Position numbers and translations under genes: made by a program. A stretch of 64,000 bases of DNA from Avoscillospira_A sp052117125. Lineage in GTDB: Bacteria > Bacillota > Clostridia > Oscillospirales > Oscillospiraceae. The DNA lies in assembly GCF_052117125.1 (NCBI RefSeq), contig NZ_JBQKJT010000006.1, forward strand, positions 1-64,000, in the 5' to 3' direction. The notes beneath the pieces were generated by a model that was not told where the DNA came from, made no database searches, and saw only the letters and a program-made list of their open reading frames with translations. Of this stretch, positions 17,176 to 25,638 are shown one piece after another (the stretch's first letter is position 1; each line of letters begins with the position of its first letter).

Positions 17176-17504
17176 CCAAGCACTTTGAGGGATTGGCCGC
17201 CTTGTCCACCCATTCAGCGGGACGGCGGGTGGCGGTCAAGGCCGGGTGTAAACCCGTTCATTTCAGCCTTGACGGTTGCCCGCTGTCCTGTTACTTTTCC
17301 GGGAGTGTAGCCACAACTTCGGGACACTTTGTCCACAAGTCGGAGCGTAGGACGAGGGACGGGGGCTTTCATATACGCCCAGTCTGCTGTTGAAACCAGA
17401 CCTGTGCTTACGGCTCTACGCCACGCAAGCACAGCCCTGTTTTCCTGCCGCTTCAAATGCCCTTGCCCTCCCCGGCGGCAACGGCATTTTCACGGCAACG
17501 CCGA

Positions 17505-17550
17505 CAGAGCGTATAACACACTACACTTTGCTTCGCAAAGTCGTGTGCCA
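17505..17550 (-). other. oriT: Candidate oriT (pMV158/MobV type)
   Basis: On the minus strand the site has the hairpin ACTTTGC-GAA-GCAAAGT followed by GTAGTGTG and TTATAC. This closely matches the pMV158 origin of transfer, whose MobM nick lies in TAGTGTG/TTA after an AAAGTATAGTGTG hairpin arm. The predicted nick is between 17517 and 17516 on the minus strand. The element's own MobV relaxase supports the call. Confidence 0.8.
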
Positions 17551-17582
17551 AATGGGGGCGTTGCCCCCTTTGGAAACCCCCA

Positions 17583-17634
17583 CAAGAAAAGGCGGTACGC
17601 TACCCCTCCACGGGGCGCATACCGCCTTTTCTTG
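17583..17634. terminator. 15-bp hairpin near the right end of the element
   Basis: CAAGAAAAGGCGGTA pairs perfectly with TACCGCCTTTTCTTG across a GC-rich loop. The arms carry A and T runs, so it can terminate in both directions and insulate the element from the host gene. Confidence 0.65.
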
Positions 17635-17690
17635 TTATCCAGCCCTCCGGCTGTATCGGTTGAGCAAAAGTCAGCGTGGGAATGGTGTGG

Positions 17691-17704
17691 TATCTTTATC
17701 TAAG
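17691..17704. repeat. Terminal inverted repeat, right
   Basis: TATCTTTATCTAAG on the plus strand, which is CTTAGATAAAGATA on the minus strand. It mirrors the left end at 9413-9426. Confidence 0.75.
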
Positions 17705-17842
17705 TGATACCCCCGTCTCCCATTTGCTGACGGCCTTGTCGGAAATGCAGAGCCGCTCCGCCAGTTCCTTTTGGGTCCAGCCCTGCTCCTTGCGCAGTCG
17801 GGCCACAAACGCGCCGAACTGCTGTTTGTCAATGGTCTGCAT
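17696..17842 (-). pseudogene. N-terminal part of the split XRE regulator
   Basis: Starts MQTIDKQQFGAFVARLRKEQG and contains a canonical Cro/C1 helix-turn-helix (TQKELAERLCISDKAVSKWETG). After W-E-T-G it runs into element sequence and stops four codons later. GAGGTGA lies 7 bp before the ATG at 17842. The continuation (A-S-I-P-D-T...) is at 9401 and below. As it stands, only an isolated 48-residue DNA-binding fragment could be made. An IS256-family element lies 69 bp upstream of the start codon and may have displaced its promoter. Confidence 0.88.
17710..17721. other. attR-like core, right end of the element
   Basis: CCCCCGTCTCCC, matching the left core at 11 of 12 positions; it encodes the G-E-T-G codons of the split regulator on the minus strand. 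Confidence 0.8.
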
Positions 17843-17911
17843 ACGCTTCACCTCGGGAAAATTGTACCGCCATCCCATGAGTTTGGCAACCGAACGGCAG
17901 TAGAATTGCCG

Positions 17912-19266
17912 GATAAGGTACAATAAGTTGCGCAAATTGAAAATCGCATAAAAGAAGACATAGCTTGCAGGCTCTGGTAGAATGAAGTTACCACACAAAC
18001 ATTCGAAAGGAGCAAGCAAACTATGTCCGAGAAAATTGTACAGCTGAATGAGGAAATTATCAAGGGGCAGCTCAAAGAATTAGTTCGAGGAAGTGTAGAA
18101 GAAACCCTGAACGAGCTGCTGGAAAAGGAGGCGGAGTCCCTGACGCAGGCCGCCCGCTATGAGCGCAGCGAGGCCCGTCAGGGCTACCGCAGCGGCCACT
18201 ATGACCGGAATCTCACCACAACCTCCGGCGACGTCACGCTCCACATGCCCCGGCTCAAGGGCGTGTCCTTTGAGACGGCCATCATCGAGCGGTATCGCCG
18301 CCGGGAGAGCAGCGTGGAGGAGGCCCTCATCGAGATGTACCTGGCGGGCGTCTCCGTGCGCCGGGTGGAGGACATCACGGAGGCACTGTGGGGCAGCAAG
18401 GTCTCGCCCGCCACCATCAGCGAGCTGAACAAGAAAGCCTACGTTCACATCGAGGACTGGCGGAACCGCCCCTTGCAGGGCGGGCGCTATCCGTATGTCT
18501 ATGTGGACGGCATCTACTTGCGCCGCAACTGGGGCGGAGAGTACGAAAATGTTGCTGTTTTGGTGGCAATTGCCGTGAATGAGGACGGTTTTCGTGAGGT
18601 TTTGGGAGCCGCCGAGGGCATGAAGGAGGACAAGGCCAGTTGGGTCAGCTTCTTCCAGTGGCTCCGTGGACGCGGCTTGGACGGTGTAAAGCTCATCGTC
18701 GGCGACAAGTGTATGGGGATGCTGGAGGCCGTGGGTGAGGTGTTCCCAGATGCCAAATACCAGCGCTGCACGGTGCATTTCTACCGCAACGTTTTCTCTG
18801 TTGTACCCAAATCCAAGGTTAAAATTGTGGCAAAAATGCTCAAGGCGATCCACGCCCAGGAGAGTAAGAAGGCGTCCCGCGAGAAGGCAAAGACTGTGGT
18901 CGCCGAGCTGCGCGCCATGAAACTGAAGGAGGCTGCCAAGAAGGTCGAGGACGGCATTGAGGAGACGCTGACCTACTGCGATTTTCCCAGCGAGCATTGG
19001 ACGCGTATCCGCACCAACAACGTGATTGAGCGGCTGAACCGTGAGATCCGCCGCAGAACCCGCGTGGTGGGAACGTTCCCTGACGGCAACTCCGCCCTGA
19101 TGCTGGTCTGCGCGAGGCTGCGCCATGTGGCAGGTACCCAGTGGGGCAACAAGAAATACATGAACATGAAGCACTTGGAGGCGGCTCTGTACGATGCCTC
19201 TATTGCCGGCTGACTTCATTCAGCCGGAGCCTGCAAATAATTTTGCGCATAAATCTTGACGGCACC
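17912..19266 (+). mobile_element. IS256-family insertion sequence with 8-bp target duplication
   Basis: A 1355-bp element flanked by the direct repeat AATTGCCG (17904-17911 and 19267-19274). The left end reads GATAAGGTACAATAAG..., similar to the IS256 terminus. The right end shares the inner TGCGCAAA with it in inverted orientation. It carries one transposase gene. A perfect target duplication suggests a fairly recent insertion into the gap between the split regulator and the flavoprotein gene at 19.4 kb. Confidence 0.85.
18023..19213 (+). CDS. IS256-family (mutator-type) transposase
   Basis: 396 residues, full length for the family. DDE-type motifs: YVYVDGIYLRRN (first Asp), LIVGDKCMGML (second Asp), RCTVHFYRNV, and the C-terminal NNVIERLNREIRRRTRVVGTFPDG that contains the catalytic Glu. 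The frame is intact and the inverted ends are present, so it may be active. The ATG at 18023 follows a GAAAGGAG site. Confidence 0.95.
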   Translation: MSEKIVQLNEEIIKGQLKELVRGSVEETLNELLEKEAESLTQAARYERSEARQGYRSGHYDRNLTTTSGDVTLHMPRLKGVSFETAIIERYRRRESSVEEALIEMYLAGVSVRRVEDITEALWGSKVSPATISELNKKAYVHIEDWRNRPLQGGRYPYVYVDGIYLRRNWGGEYENVAVLVAIAVNEDGFREVLGAAEGMKEDKASWVSFFQWLRGRGLDGVKLIVGDKCMGMLEAVGEVFPDAKYQRCTVHFYRNVFSVVPKSKVKIVAKMLKAIHAQESKKASREKAKTVVAELRAMKLKEAAKKVEDGIEETLTYCDFPSEHWTRIRTNNVIERLNREIRRRTRVVGTFPDGNSALMLVCARLRHVAGTQWGNKKYMNMKHLEAALYDASIAG

Positions 19267-19354
19267 AATTGCCGGTTTTCGGCCTCCGCCGCCGTCTGCC
19301 AAGTCAGATGCGGGAAAATTTCTCCTGTTGAGACGAAAAACCGTTTCCAATTCA

Positions 19355-19383
19355 TTGACATGTAAATAGTTACATGATACCAT
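19355..19383 (+). promoter_or_regulatory. Promoter with palindromic operator upstream of the flavoprotein gene
   Basis: TTGACA (19355-19360), a 17-bp spacer and TACCAT (19378-19383). The palindrome CATGTAAATAGTTACATG (19359-19376) fills the spacer. An operator between -35 and -10 is typical of MerR-type activators and of many repressors. The binding protein is not identified. Confidence 0.65.
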
Positions 19384-19433
19384 GGAGCCAACAAGCAACG
19401 ACCGGATTTTTCGACCAGAAAGGATAGACTGCT

Positions 19434-21380
19434 ATGACTCCAAAGTATCCCAATCTGTGCAAACCCATCACCATCGGCCGGGTGACGTTCCATAACCGCA
19501 TGTTCTCGGCCCCCATGGGCGGCACCGACATCACCAACGACGGCTGCATCGGCCCCAAATCCACAGCTTTTTACGAGCTGCGGGCCAAGGGCGGGGCGGG
19601 CGCCGTCACCGTCAGCGAATGTATGGTCCACCCCCAGACCGACGGCTCCCACGCCTACCATCTGGATACGGCCATTCTCAACTCCCTGGCCTCCTTCACC
19701 TACACCGCCGACGCCATCCGCCGCCACGGGTCCATTCCCAGCGTGGAGCTGTCCCACTCCGGCATGTACTCCGGCACCTACATGACCGACAAGACCCGCC
19801 AGCACGGTCTGGCCCAGTGGGGTCCCTCGGCCTGCGTCCGTCCCGACGGCGTGGAGGTGGGCGAGCTGACCCACGAGATGATCGACGACATTGTGGCCGC
19901 CTACGGCAATGTGGCGGGACTGGCCAAGCGGGCCGGATTTGAGATGATCATGGTCCACGGCGGCCACGGCTGGCTCGTCAATCAATTCCTTTCCCCCTAC
20001 TTCAACCATCGCACCGACGAGTACGGCGGCTCCCTGGAAAACCGCTGCCGCTTTGCCCGCCGAGTGTTGGAATCGGTTCGGGCTGCCGTGGGTCCCGGTT
20101 TCCCCATCGAATTCCGTATGAGCGGTTCCGAGCTCTTCGACGGCGGCTACACCCTGGCCGACGGTGTGGAGATCGCCAAACAGCTGGAGGACTGCATCGA
20201 CCTGCTCCACGTCTCCGCCGGTACATACCAGCGGGGCTTTGGGGACACCCATCCCTCCATGTTCAAGGAGCATGGCTGCAACGTCTATCTGGCCGCCGAG
20301 ATCAAAAAGCATGTGTCCATTCCCGTAGCCACCCTGGGCGGTCTCAACGACCCGGCCCAGATGGAGGAAATCCTTGCCTCCGGCAAGGCCGACGTGGTGT
20401 ACATGGCTCGTGCGCTGCTGGCCGACCCGTTCCTGCCCAATAAAGTCATGGCGAATCAAGACGAGGACATTGTCCGCTGCCTGCGGTGCTTCACCTGCAT
20501 GGCCGAGCGGGCCGCCACGGCTACCCGCCGCTGCACCGTCAATCCCCTGATCGGCCGGGAACTGGAGGGCGACGTGGTCTACCCCGCTCCGGTCAAGAAA
20601 AAAGTTCTGGTGGCCGGCGGCGGTCCCGGCGGTCTGTACGCTGCTTACACCGCCGCCCGCCGGGGCCACCAGGTCCTCCTCTGTGAAAAGGAATCGGAGC
20701 TGGGCGGCATCCTCAAGAGCGAGCAGGCGCTGCCCTTCAAGTGGGAGATGTACCAGCTGGCTCACACCTATGCCAAACTGGCCAAGGACGCCGGTGTGGA
20801 AATCCGCCTGAACACCCCCGTCACCCGGGCGTATGTGGAGCAGGAAGCCCCCGACGCCCTGATTGTGGCCGTGGGCTCCTCTCCCCTGGTGCCGCCGATT
20901 CCCGGTCTCCATGGAGATAACGTGGTGGTGGTCAACAACTACTATCGGGAAAAGGATAAAGTCACCGAGGACGTGGTGGTCTTCGGCGGCGGTCTGGCAG
21001 GTTGTGAGTGCGCCATCCATCTGGGCATGGAGGGCAAGCGGGTCCATCTGGTGGAAATGCGGGACCAGCTGGCCCCCGACGCCAATGTGCGCCACCGTCC
21101 CCTGCTGCTCCAGGAAATCGAAAAATATGTGACGGTCCACACGGGCTGTAAGGGCCTGGAGGTCCGGCCCGACGGCATTCTCTGTGAGACGGCGGACGGC
21201 ACACAGGTTCTGGTGCCGGGCACCAGCGTCATCTGTGCCTTGGGCCAGCGGTCCAACACCGCCCTGGTGGAGGAGCTCCACGGCGCCGCGCCCTTTGTCC
21301 GTGTCATCGGCGACGCCGCCCGGGTGTCCACCATCACCAACGCCGTCTATTGGGGGTATCACGCCGCCCTGGACGTCTGA
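19434..21380 (+). CDS. Old Yellow Enzyme-type Fe-S flavoprotein (2-enoate/2,4-dienoyl-CoA reductase family)
   Basis: 648 residues with an N-terminal FMN TIM barrel (residues 1 to about 335). A four-Cys cluster motif CLRCFTCMAERAATATRRC (about 345) binds 4Fe-4S. Two Rossmann segments follow for FAD (VLVAGGGPGGLYAAYTAA) and NAD(P)H (VVVFGGGLAGCECAIHLG). This layout matches 2-enoate reductase, FadH and the bile-acid BaiCD/BaiH enzymes, which reduce activated C=C bonds under anaerobiosis. The substrate is not determinable from sequence. It is a single-gene unit with its own promoter and terminator. Confidence 0.9.
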   Translation: MTPKYPNLCKPITIGRVTFHNRMFSAPMGGTDITNDGCIGPKSTAFYELRAKGGAGAVTVSECMVHPQTDGSHAYHLDTAILNSLASFTYTADAIRRHGSIPSVELSHSGMYSGTYMTDKTRQHGLAQWGPSACVRPDGVEVGELTHEMIDDIVAAYGNVAGLAKRAGFEMIMVHGGHGWLVNQFLSPYFNHRTDEYGGSLENRCRFARRVLESVRAAVGPGFPIEFRMSGSELFDGGYTLADGVEIAKQLEDCIDLLHVSAGTYQRGFGDTHPSMFKEHGCNVYLAAEIKKHVSIPVATLGGLNDPAQMEEILASGKADVVYMARALLADPFLPNKVMANQDEDIVRCLRCFTCMAERAATATRRCTVNPLIGRELEGDVVYPAPVKKKVLVAGGGPGGLYAAYTAARRGHQVLLCEKESELGGILKSEQALPFKWEMYQLAHTYAKLAKDAGVEIRLNTPVTRAYVEQEAPDALIVAVGSSPLVPPIPGLHGDNVVVVNNYYREKDKVTEDVVVFGGGLAGCECAIHLGMEGKRVHLVEMRDQLAPDANVRHRPLLLQEIEKYVTVHTGCKGLEVRPDGILCETADGTQVLVPGTSVICALGQRSNTALVEELHGAAPFVRVIGDAARVSTITNAVYWGYHAALDV

Positions 21381-21422
21381 TGTTCTATCCCCGCACCTGA
21401 AAAAACGGTTATATAAAAGCCC

Positions 21423-21452
21423 AGCCGGGTCCGCCATCAGGCGGACCCGGCT
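21423..21452. terminator. Bidirectional terminator
   Basis: AGCCGGGTCCGCC-ATCA-GGCGGACCCGGCT between the convergent flavoprotein and chemoreceptor genes. Confidence 0.8.
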
Positions 21453-21467
21453 GTTGTTTGGCAACAC

Positions 21468-23630
21468 TCAATATTTTTCGTAGCTGTCGGCGGATGCGTC
21501 GCGGGTTCTGTTGGGAACGCGCTCCGGCTCCTCCATGGACCGGTTGGCCAGACGGAACCGCTTGGTCAGGTCCTTCAGGAGCGTGGCCTGGCCCGTCAGC
21601 TCCTGGCTGGCCGCCGCGCTCTCCTCCGCCGTGGCGGAGTTGGTCTGTACGACGCTGGAAATCTCGTCCAGGCCCTGGGTGATCTGGGTGATCTCCTGAG
21701 CCTGCTGTGCCGAAGCCCCGGCGATGCCGCCGATGGTTTCGATGATCTCATTGGCATACCGGGCCGTTTCCTCCAGCATTTTTTCGGTGTCGGCCGCCAG
21801 TTCGCTGCCGTTGTCCACGGCATGGATGGACTTCTGAATCATTTCCTGGGTATTCCGCGAGGCTTCCGCCGACTTTCCAGCCAGGCTGCGCACCTCGTCG
21901 GCCACCACGGCGAAGCCCTTGCCGGCCGTACCGGCCCGGGCCGCCTCCACCGCCGCATTCAGTGCCAGAATGTTGGTCTGGAACGCAATGTCGTCGATGG
22001 TCTTGATGATGCCCTGAATCTCCGCAGAGGTCTCCTTGATCTCCGCCATGGCGGACACCAGATCCCGCATCTTCTCCTGGCTCTGGCTCAGATGCTCACC
22101 GGCAGTGCGGCCATGGCTGCTGGCCTCTTCGGTCCGGCGGGCGTTCTCGCCGATCTCCCGGGACACGCCCTGAACCGCCGCCGCCAGCTGCTCGATGGAG
22201 CTGGCCTGCTCCGTAGCGCCCTGGCTGAGAATCTGCGCGCCGCTGGCCACCTGTTCAGCGCCGGAACTGACCTCACTGGCCGCCGTGTAAATGGCGCCCA
22301 GGGTATCGGAAATGCGTTTCTGTGTGTTGAGCATGCCCTCCTGGACCCGTGCGAACTCGCCGGTATACCGGTTGCGCAGCTTGAAATCAAAATTGCCTTC
22401 GGCCATTTCGCCCAGCACCTGGGAAATTTCCCGGATGTAGTCGATGTACAGCCGCAGTTGGGCCGCCATGGTCTCCAGGGAGGCGTTGACCCGGCCGAAT
22501 TCATATTTACCCTTATGGTCCACCGACACGGACAGATTACCGGCGGAAATCTGCCGGGCAGCCTGGTCCAGCGCGTTGAGGGGCCGGACAATACGGCGGC
22601 GCAGGTACACCAACAGAATGGCGAACAGTGCCACGGAGAAAGCGACGCAGCTCCATGCCAGGGTCGTACCCAGGGCGTCGTTGCTGGCCATCATTGCCTT
22701 CTCAGAGGCCACGGAAACAATATACCAACCACTGTCGGGAATCTGCCGGTACCAGGCCAGATACGTTTCGCCGTTTTCGGTATAGGAACCGGTACCGGAG
22801 GGATTCTTTAAAATCTCCCGGCCCAGCTGGGCCAGCGATGCGTTGGACTCCTCCAGAATGTTCTGCTCCAGCAGCTTGGCGCTGTCCTCATGGGCGATAT
22901 AGACGCCGTTGGCGTCCAGCAGGAAGGCGTGACCGTCGGAAACAATGTCCAAATCGGTCACCATCCGCTGCATGCTGGTCAAATCCACGTCCGCCGTCGC
23001 CACACCCAGCAGCACGCCGTTCTGGTAGATGGGCGCCGAAGCCGTCACCATGGAAATCTGTGCGAAGCTGTCATAGTACGGCTCCGACCACACAACGCTC
23101 TGGGTGGTGTTGGTGGCGGAAGTATACCAGCTCTGATCCGTATAGTAGATGCCGTCTCCCAGGGTGTAGTCGTCCACATACTGCACCACGCCGCTTTCCC
23201 GCATGCAGTAGGGCGAATAATACTCCCGGTCCGGCCGGTGGGCGTAGGGCTCAAACCAGATGCCGCCGCCGAAGGTGTCGTCATTGCTGTCGACAAACTC
23301 CGTCAGAAGTCCGCGATAAATGGCCTCATCCATGGCATACGTGACTCCCTGGGAAGCCTGCAGGGCCTCCTGCTGTTTGTGAATGGACTCCACTGCCCGG
23401 GCCAGTGTCTCTGCCACCAGCTGATTATTGGACAGGGCGCCGCTGATGTACTCGGTAGCAATATCCAGAGACTGGGTCATTTCCCGTTCAGTCCCGCTGC
23501 GGATGATCTTTTCCGCCGACAGATGGCCGATGCCGGAAAGCAGAATCATGGCCAAAACCACGATGGGAACTACCACCAAAATCATGGAGGTCTGGATGGA
23601 CCGGATTCCGTTTCTTCTTCTTTCTTTCAT
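21468..23630 (-). CDS. Methyl-accepting chemotaxis protein (Cache sensor)
   Basis: 720-residue chemoreceptor. The first membrane helix is at about residues 15-37, followed by a large extracellular dCache-type sensor (about 40-310, with the GGIWFEPYAHRPDREYYSPY and DQSWY segments). The second membrane helix is at about 322-345, then HAMP. The signalling tail carries the hairpin tip AVEAARAGTAGKGFAVVADEVRSLA. It likely senses small organic ligands such as amino acids. No other chemotaxis or flagellar genes are present here, so it is an orphan receptor. It is flanked by terminators. Confidence 0.93.
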   Translation of the reverse strand: MKERRRNGIRSIQTSMILVVVPIVVLAMILLSGIGHLSAEKIIRSGTEREMTQSLDIATEYISGALSNNQLVAETLARAVESIHKQQEALQASQGVTYAMDEAIYRGLLTEFVDSNDDTFGGGIWFEPYAHRPDREYYSPYCMRESGVVQYVDDYTLGDGIYYTDQSWYTSATNTTQSVVWSEPYYDSFAQISMVTASAPIYQNGVLLGVATADVDLTSMQRMVTDLDIVSDGHAFLLDANGVYIAHEDSAKLLEQNILEESNASLAQLGREILKNPSGTGSYTENGETYLAWYRQIPDSGWYIVSVASEKAMMASNDALGTTLAWSCVAFSVALFAILLVYLRRRIVRPLNALDQAARQISAGNLSVSVDHKGKYEFGRVNASLETMAAQLRLYIDYIREISQVLGEMAEGNFDFKLRNRYTGEFARVQEGMLNTQKRISDTLGAIYTAASEVSSGAEQVASGAQILSQGATEQASSIEQLAAAVQGVSREIGENARRTEEASSHGRTAGEHLSQSQEKMRDLVSAMAEIKETSAEIQGIIKTIDDIAFQTNILALNAAVEAARAGTAGKGFAVVADEVRSLAGKSAEASRNTQEMIQKSIHAVDNGSELAADTEKMLEETARYANEIIETIGGIAGASAQQAQEITQITQGLDEISSVVQTNSATAEESAAASQELTGQATLLKDLTKRFRLANRSMEEPERVPNRTRDASADSYEKY

Positions 23631-23987
23631 CTTTGAACGCTCCTCGCTCTTTGCCGATTGGACATCGTGCCGCCTGCGGATCAGAGTATTGTATGATAGG
23701 CAAGTGCTCCATTTGTCCCATATGATTATAGCATACCGTTACACATTATGCCATGGTTTTTTTGAACTTTCTCTATTCTTATCCATAACCTGAAATTTTC
23801 TGCAATTTTTTTGCGCAAGAATGCACTGTCAGACGCCGTTCCAAACCAAACGGAACAGCATGAATTTCAACATAAAACCACATTTTTTCACGGATTGTAC
23901 CGCTGTCCCGTCCCATGTTTTCCGTGGGACGGCGGTGGGGAATCCAGGCGCGCCCCGCCTGTCCTACGGGTGGGACCGGATGAAAAA
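23631..23987. other. Non-coding upstream region of the chemoreceptor gene
   Basis: About 360 bp. A minus-strand TATAAT (near 23725) preceded at 17 bp by TGGCAT is the best promoter candidate. I see no gene. Confidence 0.5.
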
Positions 23988-24017
23988 AACGAGCGCCGGC
24001 GACTGCCGGTGCTCGTT
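23988..24017 (-). terminator. Terminator of the nucleoside operon
   Basis: AACGAGC...GCTCGTT stem with an inner CCGGC pair, followed on the minus strand by a run of T. Confidence 0.85.
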
Positions 24018-24034
24018 TCCGCTGCCAAAGGGAT

Positions 24035-24856
24035 TCAGATATGGGTGATGACACCGGTAACCAGCTTCTTGAACTGCCTGGCCACCCGGTCGGCGGTCTC
24101 CTGGACCTCGGCATGGTTCAGCTCACCGGCAGACATGCCGGCGGCCAGGTTGGTGATGCAGGAGATGCCGCAGATCTCCATGCCCATGTGACGGGCCGCC
24201 ATGGCCTCGCAGGCAGTGCTCATGCCCACGGCGTCGGCGCCCAGTGTCCGGCACATGCGGATTTCGGCGGGGGTCTCGTAGCTGGGTCCGGTCAGCTGGA
24301 GGTAGACGCCCTCCCGGACGGGGATTTCCAGCTCCTTGGACACAGTGCGGATGACATCCTGCATCCGGCGGCTGTAAACCTCGCTCATGTCGGGGAACCG
24401 GGGACCCAGCTCCTCCAGATTGGCGCCCAGCAGCGGGCTGGGCACGTTGGTGGCGATCTGATCGGTGATCATCATGAGGTCGCCGGGCCGGAAGTCGAAG
24501 TTGACGCCGCCGGCGGCGTTGGTCAGCATCAGCTTTTTCGCGCCCAGGAGGCCCATGAGCCGGGTGGGCAGCACCACGTCGGACATGGGATAGCCCTCAT
24601 AAAAGTGGACGCGGCCCTGCATGATAACTACGGGCACGTTCTCCACATAGCCGAAGACGAACCGGCCCTTGTGACCGGCCACGGTGGACACAGGAAAGCC
24701 CGCAATGGTATTATAATCCACTGTGTGCTCCACACGGATCTCGTCGGCGTAATCGCCCAGGCCGGAACCCAGGATCAGGGCCACCTCCGGCTGGAAAGAG
24801 ACCTTTTCCTGCACGCTCTTGAGGCAGGTCATCAGCTTCTCATAGACAGGATTCAT
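24035..24856 (-). CDS. Purine-nucleoside phosphorylase (trimeric type)
   Basis: Phosphorolysis of inosine/guanosine and their deoxy forms to base plus (deoxy)ribose-1-phosphate. 273 residues, normal for the PunA/PNPase family. Motifs: phosphate loop LILGSGLGDYADEI, VIMQGRVHFYEGYP, LMLTNAAGGVN, and GMSTACEAMAARHMG with ISCITNLAAGMS. It is the last gene of the nucleoside salvage operon. The ribose-1-phosphate product is isomerised by the phosphopentomutase two genes upstream. Confidence 0.95.
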   Translation of the reverse strand: MNPVYEKLMTCLKSVQEKVSFQPEVALILGSGLGDYADEIRVEHTVDYNTIAGFPVSTVAGHKGRFVFGYVENVPVVIMQGRVHFYEGYPMSDVVLPTRLMGLLGAKKLMLTNAAGGVNFDFRPGDLMMITDQIATNVPSPLLGANLEELGPRFPDMSEVYSRRMQDVIRTVSKELEIPVREGVYLQLTGPSYETPAEIRMCRTLGADAVGMSTACEAMAARHMGMEICGISCITNLAAGMSAGELNHAEVQETADRVARQFKKLVTGVITHI

Positions 24857-24873
24857 GGAAAAACCTCATTTCA

Positions 24874-25602
24874 TTATTCAGAATCCACCACATTGGCCAC
24901 GATCTGTTTCAGCGCCAGATACTGGTCCTGGTGGACGGAGAGCTTGGTGCCCTCCTTGGTGATCAATCCCTGTTCGGCAAGTTTTTTGATGGAGCGGTTG
25001 ATGGTCTTGAGACACAGACCCGTGGCATTGGACAGCGTCTGCTGGCCGCCGCGGACGTGGAGGACGCCGTTGCGGGCATACCGCTCGTAGCGCTCCACAA
25101 AGAGCATGGCCAGCCGGTCGGAGCCCTGGAGGAACAGCAGGGCCCGGCCCTTGCGTCCCTGTTCCAGCAGATACTCGCCCATGAGGCGGGCTTCATGCTT
25201 CAGGGCGTGGATATCGCTGCGCATCCACCGTTCAAAGGCGGCCCGGGTCAGCTTGACCATGGTACACCGTGTGACGGTCCGCAGGGTGGTCTTGTAGGTG
25301 TCCAAATCCATGATGAACTCCATACCGCCCATGGCGTAGACCTTATCAAACCGCATGAATTCGTAGGTGATGCCGTAAAACCGGTATTCAATGGCCTCGA
25401 TGATGCCTTTTCCCACGAAGTACACATAATCCACCGGGTCGTTCTCCCGGATGAAGACGGTATTTTTCTCCATCTCCTCAATCTGGAACGACTCCATCAG
25501 CCACAGGGGCGCGGTTTTGAAATACTCCCGGAACTGGGCCTGCCGGTCCGGGTCCACCCCTTTGAGGAAGGGCAGGGCCTCGTCGATGGTTTTGTAGCCC
25601 AC
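24874..25602 (-). CDS. Crp/Fnr family regulator inside the nucleoside operon
   Basis: 242 residues. The N-terminal cyclic-nucleotide-type beta-roll has the segments NTVFIRENDPVDYVYFVGKGIIEAI and TVTRCTMVKLTRAAFERWM. The C-terminal winged helix is LSNATGLCLKTINRSIKKLAEQGLITK. It has no N-terminal Cys cluster, so it is not an Fnr-type oxygen sensor. Placed between deoB and the phosphorylase gene, it probably controls this operon in response to a nucleoside-related or central-metabolic ligand. That is inference. Confidence 0.88.
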   Translation of the reverse strand: MGYKTIDEALPFLKGVDPDRQAQFREYFKTAPLWLMESFQIEEMEKNTVFIRENDPVDYVYFVGKGIIEAIEYRFYGITYEFMRFDKVYAMGGMEFIMDLDTYKTTLRTVTRCTMVKLTRAAFERWMRSDIHALKHEARLMGEYLLEQGRKGRALLFLQGSDRLAMLFVERYERYARNGVLHVRGGQQTLSNATGLCLKTINRSIKKLAEQGLITKEGTKLSVHQDQYLALKQIVANVVDSE

Positions 25603-25638
25603 GGTTCATCCCTCCTTCTGCGGGCAAGGGACTTGCTT

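Larger units (their letters stand above)
9402..17721. mobile_element. Integrated mobilizable element (~8.3 kb, serine recombinase/MobV type)
   Basis: The element lies between two copies of a 12-bp core, CCCCCGT(T/C)TCCC, and splits a host regulator gene. It encodes a large serine recombinase at the left end, then a small protein, a MobV relaxase, a RepA_N-like protein and a Cys-rich protein on the minus strand. On the plus strand it has an XRE regulator and an AT-rich cargo of three genes. An oriT-like site lies near the right end. Imperfect 14-bp inverted repeats lie just inside both cores. It has no conjugation (type IV secretion) genes, so it would need a helper element for transfer. Confidence 0.9.

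Noticed and set aside
19200..21467. Long minus-strand frame (755 codons) opposite the flavoprotein gene
   Set aside because: Shadow frame: His/Gly/Val-rich without domain motifs, while the plus strand has complete FMN, Fe-S and Rossmann motifs.
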